Numbered from the stretch's first letter, positions 53,576-63,931 are shown. The stretch: 64,000 nt of DNA from Xanthobacter autotrophicus (GCF_005871085.1 NZ_VAUP01000041.1:124001-188000); one strand, 5' to 3'. Notes: generated by a model from the letters alone, not told the origin. Made by a program: numbers and translations.

Positions 53576-54982
53576 TCAGGCCCGGCGCTTCAGCCGGGCG
53601 GCGAAGAAGCCGTCGAGACCCGACCGCTCCGCCTCCCCCCGCATCCAGTGACTGGGAAGAGTGCGCACATCCCCTTGAGGAGTTATGAACGGATCGATGC
53701 CTTCCACCTCTCCGGGCACGATTGGTGCGCGGATAAGGTCGCTGCGGGCCGCCAGAAGCCTCTCCACCTGCTGTTCGCCCTCTTCCGGCTCCAGCGAGCA
53801 GGTGGAATAGACCAGCGTGCCGCCGGGCTTCAGCAGGTCCGCCGCATGGGCGATCAGCCGGGCCTGGAGGGCGGCAAGGGTGACAAGATCTCCCGGCCGC
53901 TTGTTGACGGCGATGTCCGGATGCCGGCGCAGGGTCCCGGTGGCCGAGCACGGCGCGTCCAGCAGCACCGCATCGAACGGGCCGCCGGCAAAGTCCGCCG
54001 CATCCCCGGCCACCACCTGGGCGGAGAGCTTCAGCCGCTCCAGGTTTTCCTTCAGCCGGGTGAGGCGGGACGACGAGCGATCCACGGCGGTGACGATGGC
54101 CCCCGCCGCAGCAAGCTGCGCCGTCTTGCCGCCCGGCGCGGCGCACAGGTCCGCCACCTTGAGTCCGTTCACATTGCCCAAGAGCCGGGCCGGCAAGGCG
54201 GCGGCGGCGTCTTGCACCCACCAGTCGCCCTCGGCGAAGCCCGGCAGAGCGCGCACGGGGCCGGCCTGAAGGACGCGCACCGAGCCGGTGGGCAGCACCT
54301 CGCCCGACAGGCGCTCGGCCCAGAGCGCCGGGTCGGCCTTCACGGTGATGTCGAGGGGCGGCTCCACCTTATGCATGGCGGCGATGGCGCGGGTGGTCTC
54401 CAGGCCATAGGCCTTGATCCAGCGCTGGCCCATCCATTCCGGCGTGTCGGCGAAATCGGGGCTGATGCCCACCATCAGCGCGTCCGCCTCGCGGGTGAGG
54501 CGGCGCAGCACCGCATTCACCAGACCGGCGAACCCGGCGGTGTTGCGGTCGGCGCGGGCCACGTCCACGCACAGGCCCACGGCGGCGTGGTTGGGCACGT
54601 CCATGAACAGGATCTGCGTCGCCCCGGCCAGCAGCACGGATTCCAGCCGCGGCGCCGATTTCGGCAGGCCGCGCTCCATCAGCTTGGCGATGAGGGAGCG
54701 CAGGGTGCCGATGCGGCGCAGGCTGGTGGCGAGGATGCGGTAGGCGAGCGCCCGGTCGCGCGGGTCGAGGGCGACATCGGCGTCGAGGGCATCCTCGAGC
54801 GCGGCACCGTGGCGCAGCACCTGCTCAAGGCCGTCCACGGCGAGGATGCGGGCGGCAAGGCCGGGCGTCGCGGCGGCCGGTTTCCCAGGAGCAGGTTTCC
54901 CAGGAGCCGGCTTCCCAGGAGCCGGGGCGGGTCCTGAACCGGGGCGGCGGGCGGGCTTTTGGGCGCGGGAGGGCGGTTTCAT
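53576..54982 (-). CDS. rsmB: RsmB-family rRNA (cytosine-5) methyltransferase
   Basis: A 468-residue m5C methyltransferase of the RsmB/Nop2 class, acting on 16S rRNA C967 if orthologous. The NusB-like N-terminal domain is followed by the catalytic domain with [17 protein letters not shown], the catalytic Cys in [17 protein letters not shown] and [14 protein letters not shown]. The N-terminal linker has a three-fold PAPGK repeat coded by 15-bp tandem repeats (54876-54925). Confidence 0.93.
   Translation of the reverse strand: MKPPSRAQKPARRPGSGPAPAPGKPAPGKPAPGKPAAATPGLAARILAVDGLEQVLRHGAALEDALDADVALDPRDRALAYRILATSLRRIGTLRSLIAKLMERGLPKSAPRLESVLLAGATQILFMDVPNHAAVGLCVDVARADRNTAGFAGLVNAVLRRLTREADALMVGISPDFADTPEWMGQRWIKAYGLETTRAIAAMHKVEPPLDITVKADPALWAERLSGEVLPTGSVRVLQAGPVRALPGFAEGDWWVQDAAAALPARLLGNVNGLKVADLCAAPGGKTAQLAAAGAIVTAVDRSSSRLTRLKENLERLKLSAQVVAGDAADFAGGPFDAVLLDAPCSATGTLRRHPDIAVNKRPGDLVTLAALQARLIAHAADLLKPGGTLVYSTCSLEPEEGEQQVERLLAARSDLIRAPIVPGEVEGIDPFITPQGDVRTLPSHWMRGEAERSGLDGFFAARLKRRA
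54876..54925. repeat. 15-bp tandem repeat in rsmB
   Basis: Three units, each near GCCGGTTTCCCAGGA, plus a partial fourth. They encode Pro-Ala-Pro-Gly-Lys repeats in the N-terminal linker of RsmB, so copy-number changes keep the frame. Confidence 0.85.
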
Positions 54983-55109
54983 CGCGCCAGATAGAGCACG
55001 AACCATGCCCCCGCGCCAACGGCTTTGCCATGCCGCGCCTTCACAGCGTTCGCCGCGCCTCGTTTACCTTGCCTCGCCAGCGCCGATCCCTTAAGACGCT
55101 CGGGTAACG

Positions 55110-55138
55110 CCCCGGACCTGAGCCGGGGCTTTCCTTTG
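55110..55138 (+). promoter_or_regulatory. Terminator-like hairpin in the purA leader
   Basis: GCCCCGG (55110-55116) and CCGGGGC (55124-55130) form a 7-bp stem with a 7-nt loop, followed by TTTCCTTT. It lies 50 nt before the purA start and after no plus-strand gene, so it could be an attenuator or the end of an unseen short transcript. Confidence 0.5.
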
Positions 55139-55188
55139 TGCGCGCGTGCGTTGCGATGCACCCGCGCCGGACCGGGAGGCGCCTTAAG

Positions 55189-56484
55189 GTGGCCAACGTG
55201 GTGGTAGTCGGCTCCCAATGGGGCGACGAAGGCAAGGGTAAGATCGTCGATTGGCTGTCGGAGCAGGCGGACGTGGTGGTCCGCTTCCAGGGCGGCCACA
55301 ATGCGGGCCATACGCTGGTCGTCGGCGGTGTCACCTACAAGCTCTCCCTCCTGCCCTCAGGCGTGGTGCGCGGCGGCAAGCTCTCCGTGATCGGCAACGG
55401 CGTGGTGCTGGACCCACAGGCGCTGGTGGACGAACTCGCCCGCCTCGCCGCCCAGGGGGTCGAGATCGGTCCCGACCGGCTGCGCATCGCCGAAACCGTT
55501 CCGCTCATCCTGCCGCTGCACCGCGAGCTGGACGCCCTGCGCGAGAGCGCCACCGCCGAGGGTGCGCGCATCGGCACCACCAAGCGCGGCATCGGCCCGG
55601 CCTATGAGGACAAGGTGGGCCGCCGCGCCATCCGCCTCGTGGACCTGTCCGATCCGACCAGCCTGCCGGCCAAGGTGGATCGGCTGCTGACCCATCACAA
55701 CCTCATCCGCCGCGGTCTCGGCATGGAAGAGGTGAACCGCGACGCCCTGGTGGCCGAGCTGCTCGCCATCGCCCCCAAGGTCCTGCCCTTCATGGACCGG
55801 GTGTGGGAGCTGCTCGACAAGGCCCGGCGCGACGGCAAGAAGATCCTGTTCGAGGGCGCGCAGGGCGCGCTGCTCGACATCGACCATGGCACCTATCCCT
55901 ACGTCACCTCGTCCAACACGGTGGCGGGATCGGCGGCGAGCGGCACCGGCATCGGCCCGGGCGCGCTGGATTACGTGCTCGGCATCACCAAGGCCTACAC
56001 CACCCGCGTGGGCGAAGGCCCTTTCCCCACCGAGCTGACCGATGAAGTTGGCCAGACCCTGGGCAGCAAGGGCCGCGAGTTTGGCGTCGTCACCGGCCGC
56101 GCCCGCCGCTGCGGCTGGTTCGACGCGGTGCTGGTGCGCCAGACGGTGCGCACCTGCGGCATCCATGGCATCGCCCTCACCAAGCTCGACGTGCTGGACG
56201 GGTTTACCGAACTGAAGGTATGCGTGGGCTACAGGGTTGACGGTAAGGAAATCGACTACCTGCCGGCGGAGAGCGGGGCGCAGGCGCGCGCCGAGCCCAT
56301 CTACGAGACCATGGAAGGCTGGCAGGATTCCACCGCCGGCGCCCGCTCGTGGGCGGACCTGCCGGCGGAAGCGGTCAAGTATGTGCGACGGGTGGAGGAG
56401 CTCATCGGCTGTCCGGTGGCCGTGCTCTCCACCAGCCCGGAGCGCGATGATACCATTCTGGTCCACAATCCGTTTCAGGCCTGA
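55189..56484 (+). CDS. purA: Adenylosuccinate synthetase
   Basis: PurA joins IMP and aspartate with GTP in AMP synthesis. The N-terminal [18 protein letters not shown] loop, [14 protein letters not shown] and the C-terminal [12 protein letters not shown] are all in place. GTG 55189 with upstream GGGAGG gives 431 residues, the usual length. A possible attenuator hairpin precedes it, and a dispersed repeat follows. Confidence 0.96.
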   Translation: MANVVVVGSQWGDEGKGKIVDWLSEQADVVVRFQGGHNAGHTLVVGGVTYKLSLLPSGVVRGGKLSVIGNGVVLDPQALVDELARLAAQGVEIGPDRLRIAETVPLILPLHRELDALRESATAEGARIGTTKRGIGPAYEDKVGRRAIRLVDLSDPTSLPAKVDRLLTHHNLIRRGLGMEEVNRDALVAELLAIAPKVLPFMDRVWELLDKARRDGKKILFEGAQGALLDIDHGTYPYVTSSNTVAGSAASGTGIGPGALDYVLGITKAYTTRVGEGPFPTELTDEVGQTLGSKGREFGVVTGRARRCGWFDAVLVRQTVRTCGIHGIALTKLDVLDGFTELKVCVGYRVDGKEIDYLPAESGAQARAEPIYETMEGWQDSTAGARSWADLPAEAVKYVRRVEELIGCPVAVLSTSPERDDTILVHNPFQA

Positions 56485-56504
56485 TCTTCGGGCGTGACGC
56501 GGGT

Positions 56505-56575
56505 CCGGAGCATTTTCACGCGGCGCGAACTCCGGTTCGCATCGAGGAAATGCGGCATATAAATGCGATAGGGCG
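56505..56575 (+). repeat. Dispersed palindromic repeat, copy 4
   Basis: It runs from CCGGAGCATTTTCACGCGG through CTCCGGTTCGCATCG to AAATGCGATAGGGCG. It shares GAGCATTTTC, GGTTCGC and GAAATGCG with copies 1 and 2. It lies between purA and the next gene. Confidence 0.6.
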
Positions 56576-56638
56576 TCTTGCGTGACCTTTGGTCACAAAA
56601 TGCCGCCCTAACGGCTCAAGGCGAAGCGCACGTCTCTC

Positions 56639-58021
56639 ATGGCTGACTACTACCCGCTGCTGGTCCGCGCGATTTCGAGCCTGCCCCAGAAGACCGGGGA
56701 GGGTCGGCGCGCGGTCTATGACCGCGCCCGCACGGCCCTCATGCGGCAGTTGCGGGGGGTGGACCCGCCCTTGCCCGAAGGCGAGATCACCCGCGAGCGC
56801 ATGAGCCTCGAGGAGGCCATCCGCCGGCTTGAGGCCGATTACGCCCAGCAGGACAATTCAGCCGACACCATCGCCGACGAGGCGGAAGACAACGAGGCCC
56901 CCGCTCCCAGGAACACCGCCGAGGACGAAGACACGGACGAGCCGGACGAGCCGGCCCCACCCGCCGCCCCCGTTGCGGCAAAGGAGACTCCGCGCCCGCC
57001 GGCTCCGGCCGCGCCGCTGCCAACGGCGCCCGCCGCCCCCGAACCCAACGGCCGCGCCGAGCGCCGCCTCCCGCCCCGCCAGCGCAGCGAGGAGGAGGAC
57101 GACGAAGCCGACAGCCGCCCGCCGGTGCGCGGACGCGGCGAGGTGCGCAGCCGTGTCGCCGCCGCCAGCGGCGCCCGCCGCCCCGCCAATGGGGAGGGCG
57201 GCCCCTCGTGGAAGAAATTCGCCCTGTGGCTGGCGCTCGCCCTGCTGGTACTGGGCGGCATCGCCTTCGCGGTGGTGTATCGCGACATGTTCCTGGGCGG
57301 CACCGCTGAGCAGCGCGCCGCCGCGCCGACCGCGTCCGGGTCCAGCGACCAACCCAAGATCGCCGACCGGGTGGTGCGCTCCTCGGGCGACGCCGCCCGG
57401 CGCGCCCCGACCGCGCCCCCCCGGACCGGCGGAGGTTCCGCCCGCGCGGTGCTGTTGGAGGAGACCCCCGGCGGCGCCCAGCCGCAGGTGTTCGAGGGCA
57501 CGGTGGTGTGGAAGACAGAGACCGTGAACGCCGGTCCCGGCCTGCCCCCCGACATCGGCCTGCGCGGCGACGTGGTCATCCCCGAGCGCAAGATCAACAT
57601 GAGCTTCGTACTGCGCCGCAACACCGACCAGACTCTGCCGGCCTCCCACACCATCGAGATCGGCTTCCGACTGCCGGACGACTTCCCCTTTGGCGGCGTC
57701 TCCAATGTGGACGCGGTGCGCATGAAGCCGAACCAGCAGGCCCTCGGCACCCCGCTTGCCGGCCTCGCGGTGCGGGTGAACCCGACCCTGTTCCTGGTTG
57801 GCCTCTCCGAGAAGGCGGCCGATCGCCAGCGCAACGTGACCCTGCTCCAGGCCTATCCGTGGCTGGACGCGCTCATCACCTACACCAACAACAAGAAGGC
57901 GGTTCTGGCCTTCGAAAAGGGTCCGGCCGGCGAGCAGGCCTTCAACGACGCCTTCTCCGCCTGGGGCGAGTTGCTCCAGCGCCCGCCGGCCCAGGCCGCC
58001 CCGCAGCAGAACGGCGGCTGA
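56639..58021 (+). CDS. Conserved membrane protein, unknown function
   Basis: A 460-residue protein. An N-terminal alpha-helical domain (1-80; starts MADYYPLLVRAISSLPQKTG) is followed by an acidic Pro/Glu-rich linker, one membrane helix (about 202-222, FALWLALALLVLGGIAFAVV) and a periplasmic domain (about 280-450). That domain holds long conserved-looking runs such as SHTIEIGFRLPDDFPFGGVS and VRVNPTLFLVGLSEK. I do not recognise a named family. Proteins of this layout follow purA in several Hyphomicrobiales, so it is probably conserved there. Confidence 0.75.
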   Translation: MADYYPLLVRAISSLPQKTGEGRRAVYDRARTALMRQLRGVDPPLPEGEITRERMSLEEAIRRLEADYAQQDNSADTIADEAEDNEAPAPRNTAEDEDTDEPDEPAPPAAPVAAKETPRPPAPAAPLPTAPAAPEPNGRAERRLPPRQRSEEEDDEADSRPPVRGRGEVRSRVAAASGARRPANGEGGPSWKKFALWLALALLVLGGIAFAVVYRDMFLGGTAEQRAAAPTASGSSDQPKIADRVVRSSGDAARRAPTAPPRTGGGSARAVLLEETPGGAQPQVFEGTVVWKTETVNAGPGLPPDIGLRGDVVIPERKINMSFVLRRNTDQTLPASHTIEIGFRLPDDFPFGGVSNVDAVRMKPNQQALGTPLAGLAVRVNPTLFLVGLSEKAADRQRNVTLLQAYPWLDALITYTNNKKAVLAFEKGPAGEQAFNDAFSAWGELLQRPPAQAAPQQNGG

Positions 58022-58055
58022 CGCCGCGCGGCCTGCCCGCCGAGGCGCGCGCCGG

Positions 58056-58685
58056 TCATTTGCCTTTGGCGAGGCTTCCCCTGGCGAGGCTGCGGGCGTG
58101 GTCGAGGGCCATCTCCAGCCGGTCGTTGCCCCAGAACAGCTCGCGGTCCGCCGTCACGAAGCTCGGGGCGCCGAAGATGCCGCGGTGCTTGGCCTCCTCG
58201 GTCTGGTGGCGCAGGCGGTCCTTGTTCTCCTGCTGCTCCGCCTCGGCGACGACATCGCCGTAGAAATGGCCGAGCCCGGCCAGGATCTGGCGCAGGGTCT
58301 CGCGGTCCGAAATGTCGCGGCCCTGTGCGAACTCCGCGAAGAACACCGCTCGGGTGAAGGACGGCCGGCACGCATCGTTGAGATAAACCGCGAGGCGCGC
58401 CGCCAAAAGCCCGTTGGCCGGGAACGGGTCTGGCCTGGTCACCGGCGGCAAGCGCGCCAGCACGGCGAGCCGGTCCAGGTCCCGCCACATGTGGGCGCCC
58501 TTGAGCGGATAGGTGTTGAAGGGCGAGGTCGTATAGCCCTGTCCCGCGAAGATGGGCCCGAGCAGGAACGGCTTCCACACCACCTGCACATCCGCCAGCT
58601 CGGCCAAGGCCGTGATACGGGCGGCGGCCAGATAGGAGTAGGGCGAAGCGAACTCGTAATAGAAATCGAGGGTGCCGCTGGCCAT
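58056..58685 (-). CDS. 2-hydroxychromene-2-carboxylate isomerase-like protein
   Basis: A 209-residue DsbA-fold protein of the HCCA isomerase (kappa-GST) family. It begins LDFYYEFASPYSYLAAARI, has WKPFLLGPIFAGQG and ends with GIFGAPSFVTADRELFWGND, all typical. The studied enzyme isomerises an intermediate of naphthalene breakdown with glutathione; many family members have other glutathione-linked roles, and no aromatic pathway is nearby. ATG 58685 is preferred to two upstream ATGs. Confidence 0.85.
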   Translation of the reverse strand: MASGTLDFYYEFASPYSYLAAARITALAELADVQVVWKPFLLGPIFAGQGYTTSPFNTYPLKGAHMWRDLDRLAVLARLPPVTRPDPFPANGLLAARLAVYLNDACRPSFTRAVFFAEFAQGRDISDRETLRQILAGLGHFYGDVVAEAEQQENKDRLRHQTEEAKHRGIFGAPSFVTADRELFWGNDRLEMALDHARSLARGSLAKGK

Positions 58686-58782
58686 GGGCGCGTCCTGCCT
58701 GTACATCGCTGCCTCAATCTGCGGCGGGGCACGGCCTTTCCGCAAGCGGTTGGATCAAAGTGGCTGGAGGTCGGGTGACGCC

Positions 58783-59568
58783 TTGAAGTGGGTGCTGTTC
58801 TTCGCGCTGGTGATCGGCGCCGCGGTGGCGATCCTGTTCACCGTGTTCCCGGACTGGGACATGGCCATCGCCAGCCTGTTCTGGGATGCGCAGGGGCGCC
58901 ATTTCGTCCTCGCCGGCGCGCCCTGGGCGCAAACCGTGCGCAATCTCGCCAACTGGATCCCCTGGGCCATCGCCGCGCCGGCCTTCGCCGCCATCGTGCT
59001 GAAGCTGCTGTTCCCGCGCCGCAAGATGTTCATGCCGGCGCGGGCCGCCGTGCTGCTCGCCTTCACCATGGCGGTGGGGCCGGGCCTGCTCGTCAACGGC
59101 ATCCTGAAGCAGGAATGGGGGCGGCCCCGACCGGTGCATGTGGATACCTTCGGCGGCCGCGACGCCTTCAAGTCCTGGTATGAGACCGACGGCACCTGCC
59201 CCGGCAATTGCTCCTTCGTCTCCGGCGAGGGCGCGCTGGGGTTCTGGATGACGGCGCCCGCCAGCCTCGTGCCCGGCCCGGCCGGGGCGGTGGCCATGGT
59301 GGCGGCGGTGGTGTTCGCCAGCGTGGCGGGGGGGCTGCGCATCGCCTTCGGCGGCCACTTCTTCACCGACGTGGTGTTCTCCGGCGTGCTGGTGATCGTG
59401 CTCGTGGTGCTGACGCGCTATTTTCTCTACGACCGCAAGGGCGCCCCGAGCGACGCAGCAGTCGAACTCATCATCGGCCGGACCGGGCTGAAGCTGCGGA
59501 CCCTCATCCAGCGCGTTTGGCGCAGGGTCCGGCGCCGGCCCTTGCCTCCGCCTCGCACGGGCCTATAG
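58783..59568 (+). CDS. PAP2-family phosphatase, membrane
   Basis: A 261-residue phosphatase with about six membrane helices. The three PAP2 motifs are KQEWGRPRP, CSFVSGEG and RIAFGGHFFTDV. Such enzymes include lipid A phosphatases (LpxE) and undecaprenyl-pyrophosphate phosphatases; which this is remains open. TTG 58783 with GGAGG upstream is the most likely start, since an earlier one would overlap the divergent isomerase gene. It is followed 45 nt later by argG. Confidence 0.85.
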   Translation: MKWVLFFALVIGAAVAILFTVFPDWDMAIASLFWDAQGRHFVLAGAPWAQTVRNLANWIPWAIAAPAFAAIVLKLLFPRRKMFMPARAAVLLAFTMAVGPGLLVNGILKQEWGRPRPVHVDTFGGRDAFKSWYETDGTCPGNCSFVSGEGALGFWMTAPASLVPGPAGAVAMVAAVVFASVAGGLRIAFGGHFFTDVVFSGVLVIVLVVLTRYFLYDRKGAPSDAAVELIIGRTGLKLRTLIQRVWRRVRRRPLPPPRTGL

Positions 59569-59613
59569 TCCGCGCCGCCCTTTCCCATCCCTGCAAAACT
59601 CCCGAGAGACCTG

Positions 59614-60843
<1,230 letters not shown>

Positions 60844-60879
60844 GCGTCTCGGAGTGATCTGACCTGCGAAAGACCAAGC

Positions 60880-60913
60880 GCCGGCCGTCCGAAGGGGCGG
60901 CCGGCTTTTTTTT
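60880..60913 (+). terminator. Rho-independent terminator after argG
   Basis: GCCGGCC (60880-60886) pairs with GGCCGGC (60899-60905), extended by four more pairs including one G-U, with a GAAG loop, then eight T. Confidence 0.93.
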
Positions 60914-60966
60914 GTGCCTCATGCCATCGGCCTTTTGTCTTCGCCCGATGCCAAGTGGGTAGGCCC

Positions 60967-62880
60967 TCACCCCTCCCCCGGCCCGGGGATCAGCACTCGC
61001 AGGGCGTTGAGGATCACCGCCACGTCGATGGCTTCCTGCAACAGCGCCCCCGCCACCGGCTCCAGAAGGCCGAAGGCCGCGGCCAGCATGCCCACGAGCG
61101 ACAGGGCGATGCCCACGAACACGCTCTGCCGCGCGATGGCGAGCGCCCGCCGGGCGATGGCCATGGCTTCGGCGAGCCGATCCAGGCGGTCCACCAGCAG
61201 CACCACGTCCGCCACCTCGGCGGAGGCGGCGGCGCCGCGCGCGCCCAGCGCCACGCCCACGTCGGCGGCGGCCAGCGCCGGGGCGTCGTTGACCCCGTCC
61301 CCCACCATCATCACCGTGCCCGAGGCGAGCCGCGCATGAGCGCGGGCACGGGCATCGGTAACGTGGGAGACCTTGCCGCCGGGCTGAAGGTCGCCGGCCC
61401 AGCTGTCGAGGTCGAGGCTGCGGCCCAGCGCCTCCACCGCCTCCACCCGGTCGCCCGAAGCGAGGGCGATGTGGTCCACACCGCCGGCCCGGAGCGCCCG
61501 CACCATCTCGCCCGCATCGTCCCGCACCTGGTCGGCGAGAATGAGCAGGCCGGCAAAGCATCCGTCGATGGCCACCGCGACCACCGCGCTTGCCGCCGGC
61601 AGGCTGGCGCGCAGGGCGTCCCCGTCGCCGGTGGCCCGCGCCGCGACGAAGGCATAGCCGCCCACCGCCACCTCCCGGCCTTCCACCCGCCCGGTGACGC
61701 CGACACCGCCTTCTTCCTCCACACACTCCGGCACGGCGAGAGCGAGGCCGCGCGCCTTGGCCGCCGCCACCAGCGCCGCCGCCACCACATGGCTGGAGGC
61801 CTGGTCCAGCGCGGCGGCGAGGCGCAGCACCTCGTCGGGGGCGAAGTCCGGCGCGGCGCGGATCTCCTGAAGCTGGGCCCGGCCGTGGGTCAACGTACCG
61901 GTCTTGTCGATCACCAGCGCCCGCACGGCGGCAAGCTTCTCCAGCGCGCCGCCGCTTTTCACCAGCACCCCGCGTTTGGCCGCCCGCGACAGGCCGGCCA
62001 TGAGCGCCACCGGCACCGCGAGGATGAGCGGGCACGGGGTCGCCACCACCAGCACCGCCAGCGCCCGACGCGGATCGCCGGAGAGGAACGCCGCCGCCAG
62101 CGCCAGCCCCAGTGACACCATCAGGAAGCCGAGGGCATAGCGGTCCGCGAGGCGCGCCATGGGGGCGCGGCTGGCGGCGGCGGCCTCCACCAGGCGGACG
62201 ATGGCCGCATAGGTGCTCTCGTCCGCCGGCCTCAGCACCCGCACGTCGAAGGCGCCGCCCACGTTCACGGCGCCGGATGGCCCCTCCTCCCCCTCCTCGA
62301 GCCGCACCGGGTGCGCCTCGCCGGTGAGGGAGGACTGGTCGAGCACCGCCGGCCCGCCGCAGATGCGCCCGTCGGCGGGGATGGTGTCGCCTTGCCGCAC
62401 CACGATGAGGTCGCCGCCCTTCAGCACCCCGATGGGGACCTCGCGCAGCGTGTCGCCCTCCCGCAGCAGTGCCGAGCGCGGGGCGCGGGCGGCGAGCGCG
62501 GTCATCTCCCGCCGGGCGCGGCCTTCGGCGAAGCGCTCCAGCTGCTGGCCGCCCGCATACATGAGGGCGACCACATTGCCCGCCAGCGGCTCGCCGAAGG
62601 CCAGCGCCGTGGCCATGGAGAGGGCCGCGAGCAGGTCGAGGCCGAACCGCCCTTCCCCCAGCGCCCGCGCGATGTCGAACACCAGCACCGCGAGCACCGG
62701 CAGGGTGCCGGCCACGAAGGCGAAGAACGCCGCGCGATCCTGCCCCGCCACCAGCAGGCCGAGGCCGACGACCAGGGGCAGCACGGCGGCCGTCAGCAGG
62801 AGGTAGCGGTTGCGCGCCAGGCCGACGCCCATCACTGTCGGTGCCGCCCCGGGCATCCATCTCTCCCTGCCCGTGGCCAT
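60967..62880 (-). CDS. P1B-type heavy-metal ATPase, TPCP motif
   Basis: A 637-residue cation-exporting P-type ATPase. It has the phosphorylation site VIDKTGTLT, the hinge MVGDGVNDAPALA, and the actuator LTGEAHPV (TGEA in place of the usual TGES). The membrane metal site is ATPCPLILAVPVAL, so the motif is TPCP rather than CPC. TPCP is the mark of the P1B-5 group, reported to export iron or nickel/cobalt. No N-terminal metal-binding domain and no C-terminal hemerythrin domain are seen. It is divergent from mbfA, with an Irr-like site between. Confidence 0.9.
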   Translation of the reverse strand: MATGRERWMPGAAPTVMGVGLARNRYLLLTAAVLPLVVGLGLLVAGQDRAAFFAFVAGTLPVLAVLVFDIARALGEGRFGLDLLAALSMATALAFGEPLAGNVVALMYAGGQQLERFAEGRARREMTALAARAPRSALLREGDTLREVPIGVLKGGDLIVVRQGDTIPADGRICGGPAVLDQSSLTGEAHPVRLEEGEEGPSGAVNVGGAFDVRVLRPADESTYAAIVRLVEAAAASRAPMARLADRYALGFLMVSLGLALAAAFLSGDPRRALAVLVVATPCPLILAVPVALMAGLSRAAKRGVLVKSGGALEKLAAVRALVIDKTGTLTHGRAQLQEIRAAPDFAPDEVLRLAAALDQASSHVVAAALVAAAKARGLALAVPECVEEEGGVGVTGRVEGREVAVGGYAFVAARATGDGDALRASLPAASAVVAVAIDGCFAGLLILADQVRDDAGEMVRALRAGGVDHIALASGDRVEAVEALGRSLDLDSWAGDLQPGGKVSHVTDARARAHARLASGTVMMVGDGVNDAPALAAADVGVALGARGAAASAEVADVVLLVDRLDRLAEAMAIARRALAIARQSVFVGIALSLVGMLAAAFGLLEPVAGALLQEAIDVAVILNALRVLIPGPGEG

Positions 62881-62912
62881 GCGGTCGCATTGCCTTTGCG
62901 AACCATCGCTAG

Positions 62913-62938
62913 TCTAATGATATTAGAAATATTCTAAT
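62913..62938. promoter_or_regulatory. Irr-type operator (ICE box) with three half-sites
   Basis: ATTAGAAATATTCTAAT (62922-62938) is a perfect 17-bp palindrome of the form TTAGAA-N3-TTCTAA, close to the iron control element bound by Irr. A second dyad, TCTAAT-GAT-ATTAGA (62913-62927), overlaps it and shares the middle half-site. It lies 15 nt before mbfA and 33 nt before the ATPase gene. Confidence 0.8.
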
Positions 62939-62953
62939 TTGGAGTCATCCGGG

Positions 62954-63931
62954 ATGTCGCGCTTTTTCCCCGGGCGCCGTCGGTTCGCCGATCTGTCCGA
63001 ACAGGAAATCCTCGCCCTCGCCATCTCCTCGGAAGAGGACGACGCCTACACCTACACCGATTATGCCGAGACCCTGCGCAAAGACTATCCGGACACCGCC
63101 AAGGTGTTCGAGGCCATGGCGGCCCAGGAGCGCGGTCATGCCACCAGCCTCACCCGCGAATATGAGCGCCGCTACGGCCCCCACGTGCCGCTGATCCGGC
63201 GCGAGAGCATCGCCGGCTATTACCATCGCCGCCCGGTGTGGGCGGTGGTCAATCTCGGCCTTGAGCGCGTCCGCGCTGAGGTCGGGCGGATGGAAGATGA
63301 ATCCGCCAATTTCTACCTTCAGGCCAAGAAGAAGGCGACCGATCCCGGCACAGCTAAGCTGCTGGAAAGCCTCTATCAGACCGAATTGCAGCACGAGGAG
63401 ATCGCCGGCGCGCTGGCCGACCGCTACCTGCCAGTGGACAAGCGTTCCGAGGAGAACGAGAAGGCCCACCGCCAGTTCGTGCTCACCTGGGTGCAGCCGG
63501 GCCTGGCCGGCCTCATGGACGGCTCGGTCTCCACCCTTGCCCCCATCTTCGCCACCGCCTTCGCCACCCAGGATTCCCACACCACCCTGCTGGTGGGCCT
63601 CGCCGCAGCGGTGGGCGCGGGCATCTCCATGGGCTTCACCGAGGCGATCCACGACGACGGCGTCATCTCCGGCCGCGGCTCGCCCATCAAGCGCGGCATC
63701 GCCTCCGGCGTGATGACGGCGGTGGGCGGCCTCGGCCATGCCCTGCCCTACCTGATCCCCGAGTTCTGGACCGCGACGGTCATCGCCATCATCGTGGTGT
63801 TCATCGAACTCTGGGCCATCGCCTTCATCCAGAACCGCTTCATGGAAACGCCGTTCTGGCGCTCGGTGATGCAGGTGGTGCTGGGCGGCGCGCTGGTGCT
63901 GGCGGCAGGCATCTTCATCGGCGGCAGCTGA
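62954..63931 (+). CDS. mbfA: Membrane-bound ferritin MbfA
   Basis: A 325-residue MbfA: a ferritin-like diiron domain (about 12-160, with iron-binding Glu in SSEEDDAYTYTDYAE, AAQERGHA and ELQHEEIAGAL) fused to a VIT1-like membrane domain (about 180-325, five helices, starting WVQPGLAGLMDGSVSTLAP). In Bradyrhizobium and Agrobacterium this protein exports iron and protects against iron and peroxide; it is repressed by Irr when iron is low. ATG 62954 is the first after the Irr-type site. Confidence 0.93.
   Translation: MSRFFPGRRRFADLSEQEILALAISSEEDDAYTYTDYAETLRKDYPDTAKVFEAMAAQERGHATSLTREYERRYGPHVPLIRRESIAGYYHRRPVWAVVNLGLERVRAEVGRMEDESANFYLQAKKKATDPGTAKLLESLYQTELQHEEIAGALADRYLPVDKRSEENEKAHRQFVLTWVQPGLAGLMDGSVSTLAPIFATAFATQDSHTTLLVGLAAAVGAGISMGFTEAIHDDGVISGRGSPIKRGIASGVMTAVGGLGHALPYLIPEFWTATVIAIIVVFIELWAIAFIQNRFMETPFWRSVMQVVLGGALVLAAGIFIGGS

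Noticed and set aside
51565-54937. Two long plus-strand frames over the heparinase and rsmB genes
   Set aside because: Low-complexity shadows of minus-strand genes with clear motifs.
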